Shown here in pieces: positions 45,773 to 54,586 of a stretch of DNA of 64,000 nucleotides; within the stretch, counting starts at the first letter, position 1, and each line of letters opens with the position of its first letter. A model generated the notes under the pieces. That model had not been told where the DNA came from and did not search any database. It worked only from the letters and a program-made list of their open reading frames with translations. A program made the translations under genes and the position numbers. The stretch lies in assembly GCF_003574655.1 (NCBI RefSeq), contig NZ_QNUM01000009.1, forward strand, positions 1-64,000, written 5' to 3'. This DNA is from Cohaesibacter haloalkalitolerans (GTDB lineage Bacteria > Pseudomonadota > Alphaproteobacteria > Rhizobiales > Cohaesibacteraceae).

Positions 45773-45795
45773 GAGGGGCAGATCCCCCGCCCCTC
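45773..45795 (-). terminator. stem-loop after the capsid gene
   Basis: A 7-bp GC-rich stem (GAGGGGC with GCCCCTC, 9-nt loop) with only three T after it on the minus strand. A weak terminator here would let the capsid be made in excess over the connector genes. Confidence 0.45.
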
Positions 45796-45812
45796 CCTTT
45801 GATCAGAAGCGA

Positions 45813-47012
45813 TTAGGCAACATTGCCAAAGTCGCCGTAGATGAAGGCTTCCGGGCGATAGACAGCCAGCGCCAGGCGCTCTTCACCCAAGATGGTGACA
45901 AGGTTTTTGGTGAAGTCGTCATTCTCGAAGCCGACCTCAACCCGGGCCTGCCAGAGGTCAAAGACCTGTGCGCCGAGCTTGAATGCACCGGTCAGGAACT
46001 TGTCGACGGCCATGGCCTGCGTCTGCACCACTGGCAGATTCCAAAGGGTCGGGGTCAGGGAACCCTGCGGCTGGCCAATGATGTATTTGCCCTGCGCGTC
46101 CTTGGTCAGCTCGATGCGCGCCCAGTCAATCGGGTTGAGCACATGACCGGTTGCCGGATATTCGGCCAATACCGCCTGCAGCATGGCAAGGCGCAAGGCG
46201 TCAATGTTGGTGCCATCTACTGGCGCAAATGGCGCCACATAGGCCGTGGCCTGCGGGATGAGGCCATGCAGGTTCTGGCCGGTGCCGTCGCCGCTCAAAA
46301 GCTGCAGCTCTTCCTGAAAGGCGAGGCCATACAGCAGGCGATTGTCGATCAGCGAACGCAACTGCGATACATCGTCGAGCGACTGGCGCGATGCCTTGAA
46401 CCAGTGGGCAATGACCTTGGCGCTTGTGGTCACCAGATCAAGCTGAATGTCGGAAGACGGTTTTGCCGCTCCTTCGGCCACCGGTGCCGCGTTGTTGGTG
46501 AAGCCGGTTTCCTGCACATACTCAAGGCTTGGCGAGGTCATGTCGCCCGGCGACAGCAGGTCGCGCACGGTCATGCGGCGCTGTGGCAGTTCCTGAATGC
46601 CCGGCATGCGTTGCGGTGCAATGGCAGCCCCAACCGAACCGGCAGCGTCAGCCGTTGACGTGGTAATCGTGGCCTTGATCTTCAGGTCTGCCTTGCCCTT
46701 GGTCGGGCTGTCACCGATCCATGCCTTGACCTGTTCGCTTTCGGTAAACTGTTCACCGATGCTCTTGGCCGGTTCATCGTGACCGGTGCCGATCCGCGCC
46801 ATCTTCTGTTCAAATTCGCTAAACTGGCCTTTCAGCTCGTTCATTTTGAGTAGGGCTTCGTCTGCCGTTTCCTTGATGGTCGCGGTCAGTTTCTCGCCCT
46901 TGGCTGCCTTGCCAAGCGCCTCTTCGGCCACTTCCTTGACCTTGTCGATTGCAGTGTCAAAACCGGCTTTGACTTCTTTGGCCAGGTCTTCAGGGGATTT
47001 TGGTTCAGCCAT
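45813..47012 (-). CDS. major capsid protein (HK97 fold)
   Basis: A 399-residue protein. About 100 N-terminal residues are a charged coiled-coil scaffold domain (AKEVKAGFDTAIDKVKEVAE) that the protease should remove. An HK97-fold body follows (RRMTVRDLLSPGDMTS, GLIPQATAYVAPFA, and ALAVYRPEAFIYGDF near the end). It forms the icosahedral shell. Confidence 0.92.
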   Translation of the reverse strand: MAEPKSPEDLAKEVKAGFDTAIDKVKEVAEEALGKAAKGEKLTATIKETADEALLKMNELKGQFSEFEQKMARIGTGHDEPAKSIGEQFTESEQVKAWIGDSPTKGKADLKIKATITTSTADAAGSVGAAIAPQRMPGIQELPQRRMTVRDLLSPGDMTSPSLEYVQETGFTNNAAPVAEGAAKPSSDIQLDLVTTSAKVIAHWFKASRQSLDDVSQLRSLIDNRLLYGLAFQEELQLLSGDGTGQNLHGLIPQATAYVAPFAPVDGTNIDALRLAMLQAVLAEYPATGHVLNPIDWARIELTKDAQGKYIIGQPQGSLTPTLWNLPVVQTQAMAVDKFLTGAFKLGAQVFDLWQARVEVGFENDDFTKNLVTILGEERLALAVYRPEAFIYGDFGNVA

Positions 47013-47037
47013 AAGATTTTCTCCTGTGCGTGCTGAA

Positions 47038-47712
47038 TTAACTCAACAGAGCCTGCAAGAAGGCCCGTTCATTGTCCGCTGTGGCAGGCCCCGCCTGCCC
47101 TTTCAGGTGAAGACGCACGGCACGCTCCGCCTGTGAGTTTGAAAAGCCCAATCCCTTGAGCCACAATTCAAACTCGCGCTCCTGCAGCTGGTCCCCAGCC
47201 TTGAGCCGTTCTGTCAAATCGTGAGATTGTTTGAGCGCCTTGACGCTGCCAATCAGCGCGTCCGGGTTGGCCCCAATCGAGACAACCGAGATTTCGCGCA
47301 GGTCGAGCTTTTCCAGCGTCCAGACGCCGGTTTCGGTATCGACCGAATATGCCTTGATGCGGTATCCAATCGACAGGCCGTCGATGTCGCCCTCTTTCAA
47401 AAGCTCATGCGCTTCCCTTGCGCACTGAACACCCATATTGAGCTTGCCGACACCGTACAGGCCCTTGTCGTCTTCCTTCAGCTCAAGCCAACGGCCAATC
47501 GGCTGGTCGCGGTTATGCTGCCAGAACAACTTCGGCATGGTCTTGTTTGCGGCATGGTCAGCAAGGCTTTCTGCATAGGCCCCCGGCGCAATGATATCGC
47601 CATAATCGTCAGGCTCACCGCCGAAGGTGCTGGCGTATCCTTCAAACTCGCCCTTTTCCGTGAGCGCTTTGATTTGCAAAACGGGAGATGTAACCTTTGT
47701 GTCAATTTGCAT
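47038..47712 (-). CDS. HK97-family prohead protease
   Basis: A 224-residue serine protease (GEFEGYASTFGGEPDDYGDI, then MPKLFWQHNRDQPIGRW and DGLSIGYRIKA). The His and Ser of those motifs are the catalytic pair in the family. It trims the capsid scaffold domain. The start at 47712 follows GGAGG and lies 11 bp inside the portal gene's end. Confidence 0.9.
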   Translation of the reverse strand: MQIDTKVTSPVLQIKALTEKGEFEGYASTFGGEPDDYGDIIAPGAYAESLADHAANKTMPKLFWQHNRDQPIGRWLELKEDDKGLYGVGKLNMGVQCAREAHELLKEGDIDGLSIGYRIKAYSVDTETGVWTLEKLDLREISVVSIGANPDALIGSVKALKQSHDLTERLKAGDQLQEREFELWLKGLGFSNSQAERAVRLHLKGQAGPATADNERAFLQALLS

Positions 47713-48901
47713 TGCCTGCCTCCGTGATCGGCACATTCTGCATTTGCATGCGCGGCACATCGCCACCCGCTACAGGGGGCAGGTTTTCGCGCCGCCGCAC
47801 TTCGTTGATGGTCAGCCAGCCGTTGGACAGGCCGGATTGGTAGAAGGTTGCGCGCCCTTGGCTGTCACCGCGCAAAAGCCCCTCAAGATTGAATTCGACA
47901 TAGATTCCCGCTGCCCGGTCAGCCGCAGACAGAAGCTGCTTAATCAAGGCCTGCTCGATGCGCTTCAAGCGCCGCCGTAAGGTGAATTTGATGAAACTGA
48001 GGGTCTGTTGCTCAAGGCCGGTGCCGAAAGACGTGGTCTTCTCTGTGTGGCCGATCATGTGAGGCGGCACACCGAAAAAGCGGCAAATCTCTTCGACCGA
48101 GAATTTGCGGCTTTCCAGCATCTGCGCGTCTTCAGGGTTGAGCGAAAGGGATTGCCATTTGGTCCCACCCTCAAGGATCAGCGGACGGCCAGTATTCACC
48201 GCACCGAGAAATTTCTCGGTCAGGATCTCGTTGGCCTTGGCCCGCTGGTCATCGGTCAGAAACTTTTCAAAGGTCAGCGTGCCACTCGGGCGCAAGCCGT
48301 TTTTGAACGTCGCGCCCGCCGATCTGTCGACCGCCCGCGCAATGCCGAAGGAATGGCGGGCAAAATGCAGGGTCGAGAAACCGCCAAGCGCATTGCCGCC
48401 AAAGCCGCGAATATGAAGGACTTCTGTTTCTGGTAGATCATGGCTCTTGCCATCTTCCGTCCAGCGATAGCGCAAACTGCCATCCGTGTTCTTGGTGACA
48501 GAAACCGGCACATGAATTGGCTCAAGCGAGACAATGCGCCCGCCCGTCCTGATCTTCTGCGCAAAGGCATTGCCTTTCAGTTCCAGCGATGCGGCCACGA
48601 ATTCCCAGAAGTCAACTGCCGTCTGGATATAGTTCGGGCTGTCATGCAGCACCGAATAGAGCGGGTGGCCTGTGGCCTCTGTCCGGTTGTCGCCGGTCTT
48701 GCGATAGAGCGACAGCGGCAATGTCCCGATGGTGCCGGACAGCAGATTGACGCAAGCCCAGACAGCCGAAAGCGCCATGGCCGTTTCAAAGGTCACCGCT
48801 TCACCGCTATCCGAAAATGCTCCTTCAGCCAACCAGCCGTCAGGCTCCCTGATGGTGAGCTGTCGGATAGGTGCTGATTTGGTACGAACCGAAAATTTCA
48901 C
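47702..48901 (-). CDS. phage portal protein (HK97 family)
   Basis: A 399-residue portal (ALSAVWACVNLLSGTIGTLPL, HPLYSVLHDSPN and the helical end RLKRIEQALIKQLLS). Twelve copies form the DNA channel. The start is GTG at 48901 with GGAGG 7 bp upstream. Confidence 0.92.
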   Translation of the reverse strand: MKFSVRTKSAPIRQLTIREPDGWLAEGAFSDSGEAVTFETAMALSAVWACVNLLSGTIGTLPLSLYRKTGDNRTEATGHPLYSVLHDSPNYIQTAVDFWEFVAASLELKGNAFAQKIRTGGRIVSLEPIHVPVSVTKNTDGSLRYRWTEDGKSHDLPETEVLHIRGFGGNALGGFSTLHFARHSFGIARAVDRSAGATFKNGLRPSGTLTFEKFLTDDQRAKANEILTEKFLGAVNTGRPLILEGGTKWQSLSLNPEDAQMLESRKFSVEEICRFFGVPPHMIGHTEKTTSFGTGLEQQTLSFIKFTLRRRLKRIEQALIKQLLSAADRAAGIYVEFNLEGLLRGDSQGRATFYQSGLSNGWLTINEVRRRENLPPVAGGDVPRMQMQNVPITEAGNAN

Positions 48902-49049
48902 GCGGCACCTCCGATTGATGCACTTTCGCTTTCCATGCTGCGTTTCCGTGTGGCGGGCCGACGCAGCGGCAAATCAAAGGCTAACACCGGCCCGCTTTTG
49001 GTTGATATCTCTTGCAGGCACAGCGCCAAGAGTGGCGAAAACCTGCGAT

Positions 49050-50762
49050 TTACAGCGAAGCAAAATAGCCATCCATGTCACCGTCTTCGTTCTGGTCTTC
49101 GGCCATGGCCAGCCCTAGTGCCATGATCAGCGCCACGGCCCCGTCTATCTTCTTTTCTGGCGTTGGCTTGCGCGGGAAAACATTGTCATTGGCGTCCGGC
49201 TTGGCGATGACGTTGGAAATCATCCAGGTCAAAACCGGGTTGCCGTCGTGGTGCAACCGGCCATCTTTCAAAAGCGCCTCGACCCATTTCATCGGCTCGG
49301 ACAGATGCGAGGTCCGTTGCGGATACTCGACCACCTCGATATTCAATTCATTCTGGATCTGCAGCGAAAGCTGCACCGCTCCCCAAGGGTCAAAGCCGAT
49401 GCGCTCGAACGGAAAGTCCGCGTGATCCTCTTCGATATCGTCCTTGATGACGTCATAATCGATGATATTGCCATCGGTGACCGTCAGCGCCCCGGTCTCG
49501 GCCCATTCCAGATAGTGCTTTTTCTCCGGGTCTTCCGCTGTCTTTTCCGGCAGATAGAAGCGCGGCGCGATCACATAGTAATGATGCTTGCCGTTGATCG
49601 GCTTGCGCCAGAGATCCACGCGCGCCGTAATGTCCAGCTTGGCCGAAAGGTCGAGCGAGCCGAACCGCGCCACGTCATCCCCTTCGGGAATGCAAAGCTC
49701 TTTGTCGGCCTGCTTGTGCCAGTCTTCCATGTTGTAATAGGCAGATCTGGCCGAGATCCAGACATTGAGATGCTTTGTCTTGAATCGCGCCTGATTGCGT
49801 GGCGTCCGGATCGCCTTTTGCTGCTCGGAGCGCAAAAACTCGTCGCCGACCGACACCCCGAAATTCGGGTTTGCCTTGATCAGGTTGGCCGGGTCGGTCC
49901 AGTCGTCGCCCTCGTCAATCGTGTAGATCAGCCCGAACAGTTCGTCGTCTTCGATCACACCCTCAAGCACGTTTTTCAGCTCATCAAACGCCAGGTAACA
50001 CGGCCCGGCGATGTTGTCGCCCGCCGTGGTGATCACCAGCATAAGCGGCTGGTCTCGCGCCCCCATACCGGTTTTGAGAGTATCGTAAAGCTTGTCTGAT
50101 GTGTGTTCGTGATATTCATCAACGATGCCGCAGGAGGGGGACGCCCCGTCGCCCGGATCGCCGACCAGCGGTTCAAACCGGCCACCTGTCCGGGTTGTGA
50201 GCTTCTGCGCCGAAACCTCCACCCCGAGCGAGCGCCGGTAGAGCGGCGTATTCTTGGCCATCAGCCGCGCCGGGGTGAACACCTCGAAGGCCTGCTTCTG
50301 CGTCGTCGCGCCCGAATAGACCTCCGCACCATATTCGCCATCGGCAGACAGCATGTAATTGCCAATGCCAGCGGCCAGCGCCGACTTGCCGTTCTTGCGC
50401 GGCACCATGAGCCGCCCTTCGCGGTAGCGCCGGAACCCATCCTGTTTGCGGACCCAACCGAACAGGGACGCCACAAAAAAGCGCTGCCACGGCTCAAGCG
50501 TCAGGCTCTTGCGTTGTGCTGCCCACTTGCCCTTTGTATGCGGCATCGCCTCGATAAACTTCAGGACCTTTTCGGATTTGGCCGGATCGAAGGCAAAGCC
50601 GAAGAGATCCCCCGCCGCCTGCTCCAGATCGTGCTTGTGTCTCTCACAGGCCAGCCGCACCCACCGGCAGGAAGGAAGATCCCCGCTGACGATATCCTCT
50701 GCATACTGGAAGGCCGAGGCAGTGCGCGGGTATAGCTCAGCGTCGATCACAAGCGCACTCAT
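49050..50762 (-). CDS. terL: terminase large subunit
   Basis: A 570-residue packaging motor. The ATPase Walker A-like motif is MVPRKNGKS (about residues 118-126), and Walker B is GIVDEYHE. The C-terminal nuclease domain has acidic clusters (DYDVIKDDIEED, FDPWGA). It is of the Terminase_1 type, usual for cos phages with HK97-like heads. The ATG overlaps the small subunit's TGA. Confidence 0.93.
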   Translation of the reverse strand: MSALVIDAELYPRTASAFQYAEDIVSGDLPSCRWVRLACERHKHDLEQAAGDLFGFAFDPAKSEKVLKFIEAMPHTKGKWAAQRKSLTLEPWQRFFVASLFGWVRKQDGFRRYREGRLMVPRKNGKSALAAGIGNYMLSADGEYGAEVYSGATTQKQAFEVFTPARLMAKNTPLYRRSLGVEVSAQKLTTRTGGRFEPLVGDPGDGASPSCGIVDEYHEHTSDKLYDTLKTGMGARDQPLMLVITTAGDNIAGPCYLAFDELKNVLEGVIEDDELFGLIYTIDEGDDWTDPANLIKANPNFGVSVGDEFLRSEQQKAIRTPRNQARFKTKHLNVWISARSAYYNMEDWHKQADKELCIPEGDDVARFGSLDLSAKLDITARVDLWRKPINGKHHYYVIAPRFYLPEKTAEDPEKKHYLEWAETGALTVTDGNIIDYDVIKDDIEEDHADFPFERIGFDPWGAVQLSLQIQNELNIEVVEYPQRTSHLSEPMKWVEALLKDGRLHHDGNPVLTWMISNVIAKPDANDNVFPRKPTPEKKIDGAVALIMALGLAMAEDQNEDGDMDGYFASL

Positions 50763-51229
50763 GCGCCCATCCCGGCGAAAGGATTTTCGCCACCAGGTGG
50801 GAACAGATCTCCCTGCCCGGCAGCAAGGCCCCGTTCATCAACTGGTGTCAGGCCAAGCGCTGCAGTCAGGTTGCGCCACTGCCGCCAAGTCTCGTTGAGC
50901 TGCGCCACTTCTGGTCGGGATTTGTACTGCTTGCCGTTGCGCCCTTCGACCACATAGGTTTCGCCCTCATCCAGCAACGTCGAGCGCAACGCCCGCATGC
51001 GGATCAGCGCCCGGCAATATTCGGCCACCGTATCGACAAAATGCGCCTTGAGCCTTTGCTGTTCTGCCAACTGTGGCGCAATCCTGTCCCAGATCAACGC
51101 CTCATACTCGGTCAAATCAAACGGCTTCAGCTCCGCCGCCAGTTGCTCGCACTGCTCTTCGAACGGAATCCCGCCGTCGTTCTTGAACCGAACGACATTT
51201 TCAAAATCAGGTTTTCTGCCTCTAGCCAT
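50759..51229 (-). CDS. terS: terminase small subunit (P27 family)
   Basis: A 156-residue DNA-recognition subunit (MARGRKPDFENVVRFKND, then a helical middle RMRALRSTLLDEG and LGLTPVDERG near the end) of the P27 family. The start is set at 51229. Its first codons and leader are duplicated about 1,360 bp away, on the far side of a cargo gene. Confidence 0.88.
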   Translation of the reverse strand: MARGRKPDFENVVRFKNDGGIPFEEQCEQLAAELKPFDLTEYEALIWDRIAPQLAEQQRLKAHFVDTVAEYCRALIRMRALRSTLLDEGETYVVEGRNGKQYKSRPEVAQLNETWRQWRNLTAALGLTPVDERGLAAGQGDLFPPGGENPFAGMGA

Positions 51230-51357
51230 ACCAATTCCATACAGCCCGCCCGGCCCCATGGGTGCAAGGAACCGAACAGGCCTTCCCAGTCACAAGAAAG
51301 GGCCAGCAGTTACCCGCCAGCCCTCACATGATGGAATTGGTTTTGATTTGGTTGATA
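51217..51357. repeat. diverged direct repeat, copy 1 (terS start and leader)
   Basis: About 140 bp that recur at 52577-52719 in the same orientation. The best-kept block (51271-51302) matches 28 of 32 positions, and the blocks TCTAGCCA and GATTTGGTTGA are also shared. It includes the first codons of terS. Confidence 0.8.
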
Positions 51358-51424
51358 AGTTGATTTTTTCGAGAACTATTGCCAAGTTGCGAATTGCCTG
51401 ACGGCATCCATACGCTACATTCTG

Positions 51425-51453
51425 TTGAAATCCATTTATATGATATTTATAGC
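51425..51453 (+). promoter_or_regulatory. probable promoter of the 51.5-kb cargo gene
   Basis: TTGAAA (51425-51430), 17 bp, TATAGC (51448-51453), about 43 bp before the ATG. It would let this gene be expressed from the prophage independently of the late genes. Confidence 0.5.
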
Positions 51454-51495
51454 AGATTTAGGTGTGAAAACTTTTAGCCATGAAGGACAGCTTGA

Positions 51496-52473
51496 ATGCA
51501 AACTCTATTTGCGAAGCTTTCTCAAAAATTCATTCAAAGCATAAATTCTGGATCAATTGGATCCATAATCATTTTATTGTGCACCTCGGTTTTCGGAATA
51601 TTTTTTCTAATTCTATCCACTTTATCCATTAATATACTTTTGTATATTTTTAGCGGAAATTCCGTCAACTTTTTATCTTCATATTTTGAAATTGATAAAT
51701 TTAGTATAAACGGAGATATAAAGCCGCTTATATCAATACTTTCCTCAATTTCTAGTGTAAATTCTGTTTTCTCTTCAGTGTTTATCGTTTTGGTTGCGTC
51801 TGTTGTTTTTGCGAGAATTAGTGAAAAAAACAAAATAAAACAAGAAAAAAGAGAAATACTTGCTAATGTGTCAAATAATTTCTATTCATATATAAATTAT
51901 CTTCAGGTAATTCTTCCATCTTGGGACATAGCAACGAAATGGTTAAGCTGGGAAGGAGAAGATGGTGATTTATATAGATATGACCTAATAGGCGCGCTTT
52001 TGTTATACGAACAAAGACCGTTTAAGAATCATGATGAATGCAGAAAAGTACCCTTTCAAAATGATATTTCATTTAGAGGACATTTTGACCTAATATCCGA
52101 AAATGACATTATGAATAGAACTAATGAACACATGATTATGACAATATTCCTACGATTTTGGCTTCATTTAGATACCCTAATGGAAAGCTCTTCCGTCTCT
52201 GAAAACGAAGCTATTAGCCGTTTTGCGGATATGCATGCCTGGTACAAGAATTTTCTTCAGCAAGTGTGGCTGGTACAAAAAGAGATTACATCTGTTGGAT
52301 TGGATAAGTATCCTGCAGAAAAGAACCTCGAATTCGATTGTCTCGAGAATCTCGACAAGCGCTTTTACGGAAGTAATTACTTAAGAGAGGAAAATAAGTT
52401 GCGAGCTGCTTTGATTGCCGAAGATATTGTTTCCCGTTTTAAAAAAGATATTGTTAGTTTCGAAAAATGTTAA
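51496..52473 (+). CDS. unknown membrane protein, AT-rich cargo gene
   Basis: A 325-residue protein with two N-terminal hydrophobic blocks (about residues 20-52 and 85-107) and a large soluble part with a short basic linker (ISEKNKIKQEKREIL). I do not recognise it. It is much richer in A and T than terS next door, opposite in direction, has its own promoter and is bracketed by direct repeats. Superinfection exclusion or defence at the membrane would fit such a cargo gene, but nothing proves it. Confidence 0.75.
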   Translation: MQTLFAKLSQKFIQSINSGSIGSIIILLCTSVFGIFFLILSTLSINILLYIFSGNSVNFLSSYFEIDKFSINGDIKPLISILSSISSVNSVFSSVFIVLVASVVFARISEKNKIKQEKREILANVSNNFYSYINYLQVILPSWDIATKWLSWEGEDGDLYRYDLIGALLLYEQRPFKNHDECRKVPFQNDISFRGHFDLISENDIMNRTNEHMIMTIFLRFWLHLDTLMESSSVSENEAISRFADMHAWYKNFLQQVWLVQKEITSVGLDKYPAEKNLEFDCLENLDKRFYGSNYLREENKLRAALIAEDIVSRFKKDIVSFEKC

Positions 52474-52576
52474 TTTCATGATTCTTGCTAATACTAAGTT
52501 ACTATCTCCCCGTTCTAATTCGAATTATCTCTATTTTTGGGGAGCCGCTGCCCAACATAATCTACACCATCTTTCC

Positions 52577-52719
52577 TTCCTCTAGCCACGCAATTTCCCT
52601 ACGGAACTACCCGCCCTATAGATAAGCAGAACCGAACAGGCCGTTTCAGTAACAAGAAAGGGCTTGCAAGATACTCCTCTGGCCCTCGTCTGATAGAATT
52701 TATTGTGATTTGGTTGAAA
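52577..52719. repeat. diverged direct repeat, copy 2 (with a terS start remnant)
   Basis: The partner of 51217-51357. On the minus strand at 52571-52589 it still reads GTG then Ala-Arg-Gly-Arg-Lys, the same residues that follow the terS start codon. The frame then no longer matches. So it is a degraded duplicate of the terS 5' end. The rest of 52474-52781 holds nothing else I can name. Confidence 0.75.
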
Positions 52720-52781
52720 AGCGACAGTCATTCATCTTTAAAGTGCTATAGTCTGACAGACACCATCTAGGGGGAAATGAA

Positions 52782-52985
52782 ATGACGGAAGACAAAATAC
52801 TTTTAAGAAATCTTGAAACCTGTTTTGAATCCATAAAGCTCAATCATCAAGAATTACAATCCAAAGAAATGACTACTGAAGAAAGTGCCAAAATCAATGA
52901 AAACAACAGAGTTCTGTTTGCACAAGCTGAAGAGATTAGTGCAAGGCTTGAAAAGCTCCCAGAACAGAGAGAAAAGCAAAAATAG
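52782..52985 (+). CDS. small hydrophilic protein
   Basis: A 67-residue, highly charged, helical protein (ETCFESIKLNHQELQSKEM, then LEKLPEQREKQK), likely a coiled coil. A strong AGGGGG site lies before the ATG, which supports real translation. It follows the duplicated terS remnant and shares the direction of the cargo gene. Function unknown; an antitoxin- or regulator-like role is possible. Confidence 0.6.
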   Translation: MTEDKILLRNLETCFESIKLNHQELQSKEMTTEESAKINENNRVLFAQAEEISARLEKLPEQREKQK

Positions 52986-53048
52986 CCATCTTTAAAAGGC
53001 CATAGAAACATATTAAGTTCAATATCTTAATGGGTTTTCTCTTTTAAT

Positions 53049-53105
53049 TTTCTACACCGTAGAAATCTAACTACCCCGCCGGTCCGCGCGCTGTCGGGGT
53101 GTAGA
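53049..53105. other. paired hairpins after the HNH gene, possible cos region
   Basis: A perfect stem TTTCTAC-ACC-GTAGAAA (53049-53065) adjoins a GC-rich imperfect stem, CTACCCCG with CGGGGTGTAG, around 53070-53105. In cos phages of this type the packaging site often lies between HNH and terS. Otherwise it may be a terminator for the leftward early genes. Undecided. Confidence 0.35.
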
Positions 53106-53125
53106 GATTTGACCGCCCCCACCCC

Positions 53126-53506
53126 TCAGCGGCAGGCCCCCGGCTCGGCCGATGCCGGTGGGCTTTGGGTTTCGCCGCTGGCTTCCAGCCGCTGCTTGTC
53201 CCGGTTGTGATGCGTCTCGCATAGACTTTGCGTGTTGGCGTAGCTGAAGAACATCTCACGATTGCCCCGGTGCGGCTCGATGTGGTCAACCACGGTTGCC
53301 GCCATCGTATTGCCCTCAGCCAGGCACATCACGCACAGCGGATCAGCCGACAGCCGCAACGCCCGTATCCGCTTCCACGCCGCCAGCTTGTACCAGTTCC
53401 GCCACGGGTGACGCTTGCGCCGGTTCATGTCGTTGTCGCGTTCCCTGTCCTGTTTGCTCCGCACAGGAGCCCATGGCGCTTTGAACGTGCTTGGTGCCTT
53501 TGGCAT
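53126..53506 (-). CDS. HNH endonuclease
   Basis: A 126-residue nuclease with two zinc CxxC-like pairs (PLCVMCLAEG and LCETHHNRD) and the catalytic VDHIEPHRG. HNH proteins beside terminase genes are needed for cos cleavage and packaging in HK97-like phages. Here about 1.9 kb of cargo separates it from terS. It starts behind a purine repeat. Confidence 0.85.
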   Translation of the reverse strand: MPKAPSTFKAPWAPVRSKQDRERDNDMNRRKRHPWRNWYKLAAWKRIRALRLSADPLCVMCLAEGNTMAATVVDHIEPHRGNREMFFSYANTQSLCETHHNRDKQRLEASGETQSPPASAEPGACR

Positions 53507-53511
53507 GGTCG

Positions 53512-53547
53512 CTTCCCCTTCCCCTTCCCCTTCCCCTTCCCCTTTCC
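53512..53547. repeat. hexanucleotide repeat (GGGGAA on the minus strand)
   Basis: Five to six near-perfect GGGGAA units on the minus strand end 6 bp before the HNH start codon. Each unit resembles a ribosome-binding site. Change in unit number by slippage is plausible. Confidence 0.75.
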
Positions 53548-53563
53548 CTGTTCTGCCGAGCCC

Positions 53564-54265
53564 TTACGATGCCTCCGCGTAACCGGGCGGCCAGAGAGTA
53601 TCAAACCACCATCCGGTCAGGTAACGCCCTGTTTCGGGATCTCGATAATTGCCCGTTGGAACGGTGTTGCCACGGTGCCGCACCCAAGCCTCCCACTGTG
53701 GCGAGTACTGCACGACAAACACCCGTTGCTGCTCAGCAGGCAAGGGAGTACCGTTAGAGCGCTTCTTGCGTCGTTTGACTGTCGTTTGGGGTAAGGGGTT
53801 TTTATTTATTCCGGTTATTATTCCTATTAAAGGGGTGACAGCAGTGTCACCCTCGGGGGTGTCACCTGTGTCACCCTCCTCCGTGTCAATCTGACACCCC
53901 GGGGTGTCAATTTGACACCCTCCCCCTTCAACAAAATCAATGGCTTCCTTGGAGGGTGCCAATTTGTCACCCTCCCTAGACTGTTCTTCAGGACGATTGA
54001 AATTTAGCCTGTATCGGTTCGAAGTCTGACGGCTCGTCACATCATAGGAAGCCTCAACAATCAGATACTGCTGATCCTCAAGCCACTTGATATGACGCTG
54101 CACTGACCGCCTAGACATGCTGGCTTCTTCTGCCAGATTGTCGATAGACGGGAATGCATAGTCCATCTTGCTATGAATGTGATTGGCAATGCTTACCAAA
54201 ACAAGCTTGGCACCGGTGTTAACAATATTCTGCCCAAGTACCCATCCAACGTCCTGAATGCTCAT
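53564..54265 (-). CDS. helix-turn-helix phage replication protein
   Basis: A 233-residue protein. The first ~95 residues form a winged-helix domain of the HTH_36 type (FPSIDNLAEEASMSRRSVQRH, recognition helix included). A low-complexity linker with repeated QIDT and GDT follows. A C-terminal part of lambda-O or phage-replication type has aromatic residues (WEAWVRHRG, GWWFDTLWPPGY). The linker-coding DNA carries the origin-like repeats, as in lambda O. ATGA overlap with the previous gene. Confidence 0.75.
   Translation of the reverse strand: MSIQDVGWVLGQNIVNTGAKLVLVSIANHIHSKMDYAFPSIDNLAEEASMSRRSVQRHIKWLEDQQYLIVEASYDVTSRQTSNRYRLNFNRPEEQSREGDKLAPSKEAIDFVEGGGCQIDTPGCQIDTEEGDTGDTPEGDTAVTPLIGIITGINKNPLPQTTVKRRKKRSNGTPLPAEQQRVFVVQYSPQWEAWVRHRGNTVPTGNYRDPETGRYLTGWWFDTLWPPGYAEAS
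53797..53971. other. candidate phage replication origin inside the replication gene
   Basis: GTGTCA occurs at 53844, 53859, 53868, 53883 and 53904 and its complement TGACAC at 53892 and 53913. Among them is an 18-bp perfect palindrome (53892-53909) and a dyad with 8-bp arms (53902-53920). Immediately left lies an AT-rich stretch (53797-53831). Iterons plus an AT-rich unwinding region within an initiator gene is the layout of the lambda origin. Confidence 0.6.
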
Positions 54266-54585
54266 GCTTCACCCTTTGCTTTCAAAGTTCGGCAAACATG
54301 GAGTTCAATCGCGCCAAAGGTTTTCGTTGAATGATCTCGCGGCTGATGGCGGATCACCCATCCTGACGTCAACAATTCACGCATCAAGCGGTTGTATTTA
54401 TCTCGTCCGAGATTAATTGCCGCCCGAAGGTCTTCAGGTTCAAAGTGGCCGGTTTCAGCGTAGTGGGTTAAATAGCAAAGCAACCCTAGCGCCTCAACGC
54501 TCAGCGATGAAGCCTCTGTAATCTCCTTGCTAATCTTCACGACACTATCTTGGACCAAACCAGGTTCAAATCTGATAGCTACCAT
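54262..54585 (-). CDS. small winged-helix protein of the replication operon
   Basis: A roughly 107-residue helical protein (ISKEITEASSLSVEALGLL, then GRDKYNRLMRELLTSGWV), of the winged-helix type, probably DNA-binding. It lies between two other winged-helix genes. The start is taken at ATG 54585; a TTG at 54603 is the alternative. Confidence 0.7.
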   Translation of the reverse strand: MVAIRFEPGLVQDSVVKISKEITEASSLSVEALGLLCYLTHYAETGHFEPEDLRAAINLGRDKYNRLMRELLTSGWVIRHQPRDHSTKTFGAIELHVCRTLKAKGEA

Positions 54586-54586
54586 C

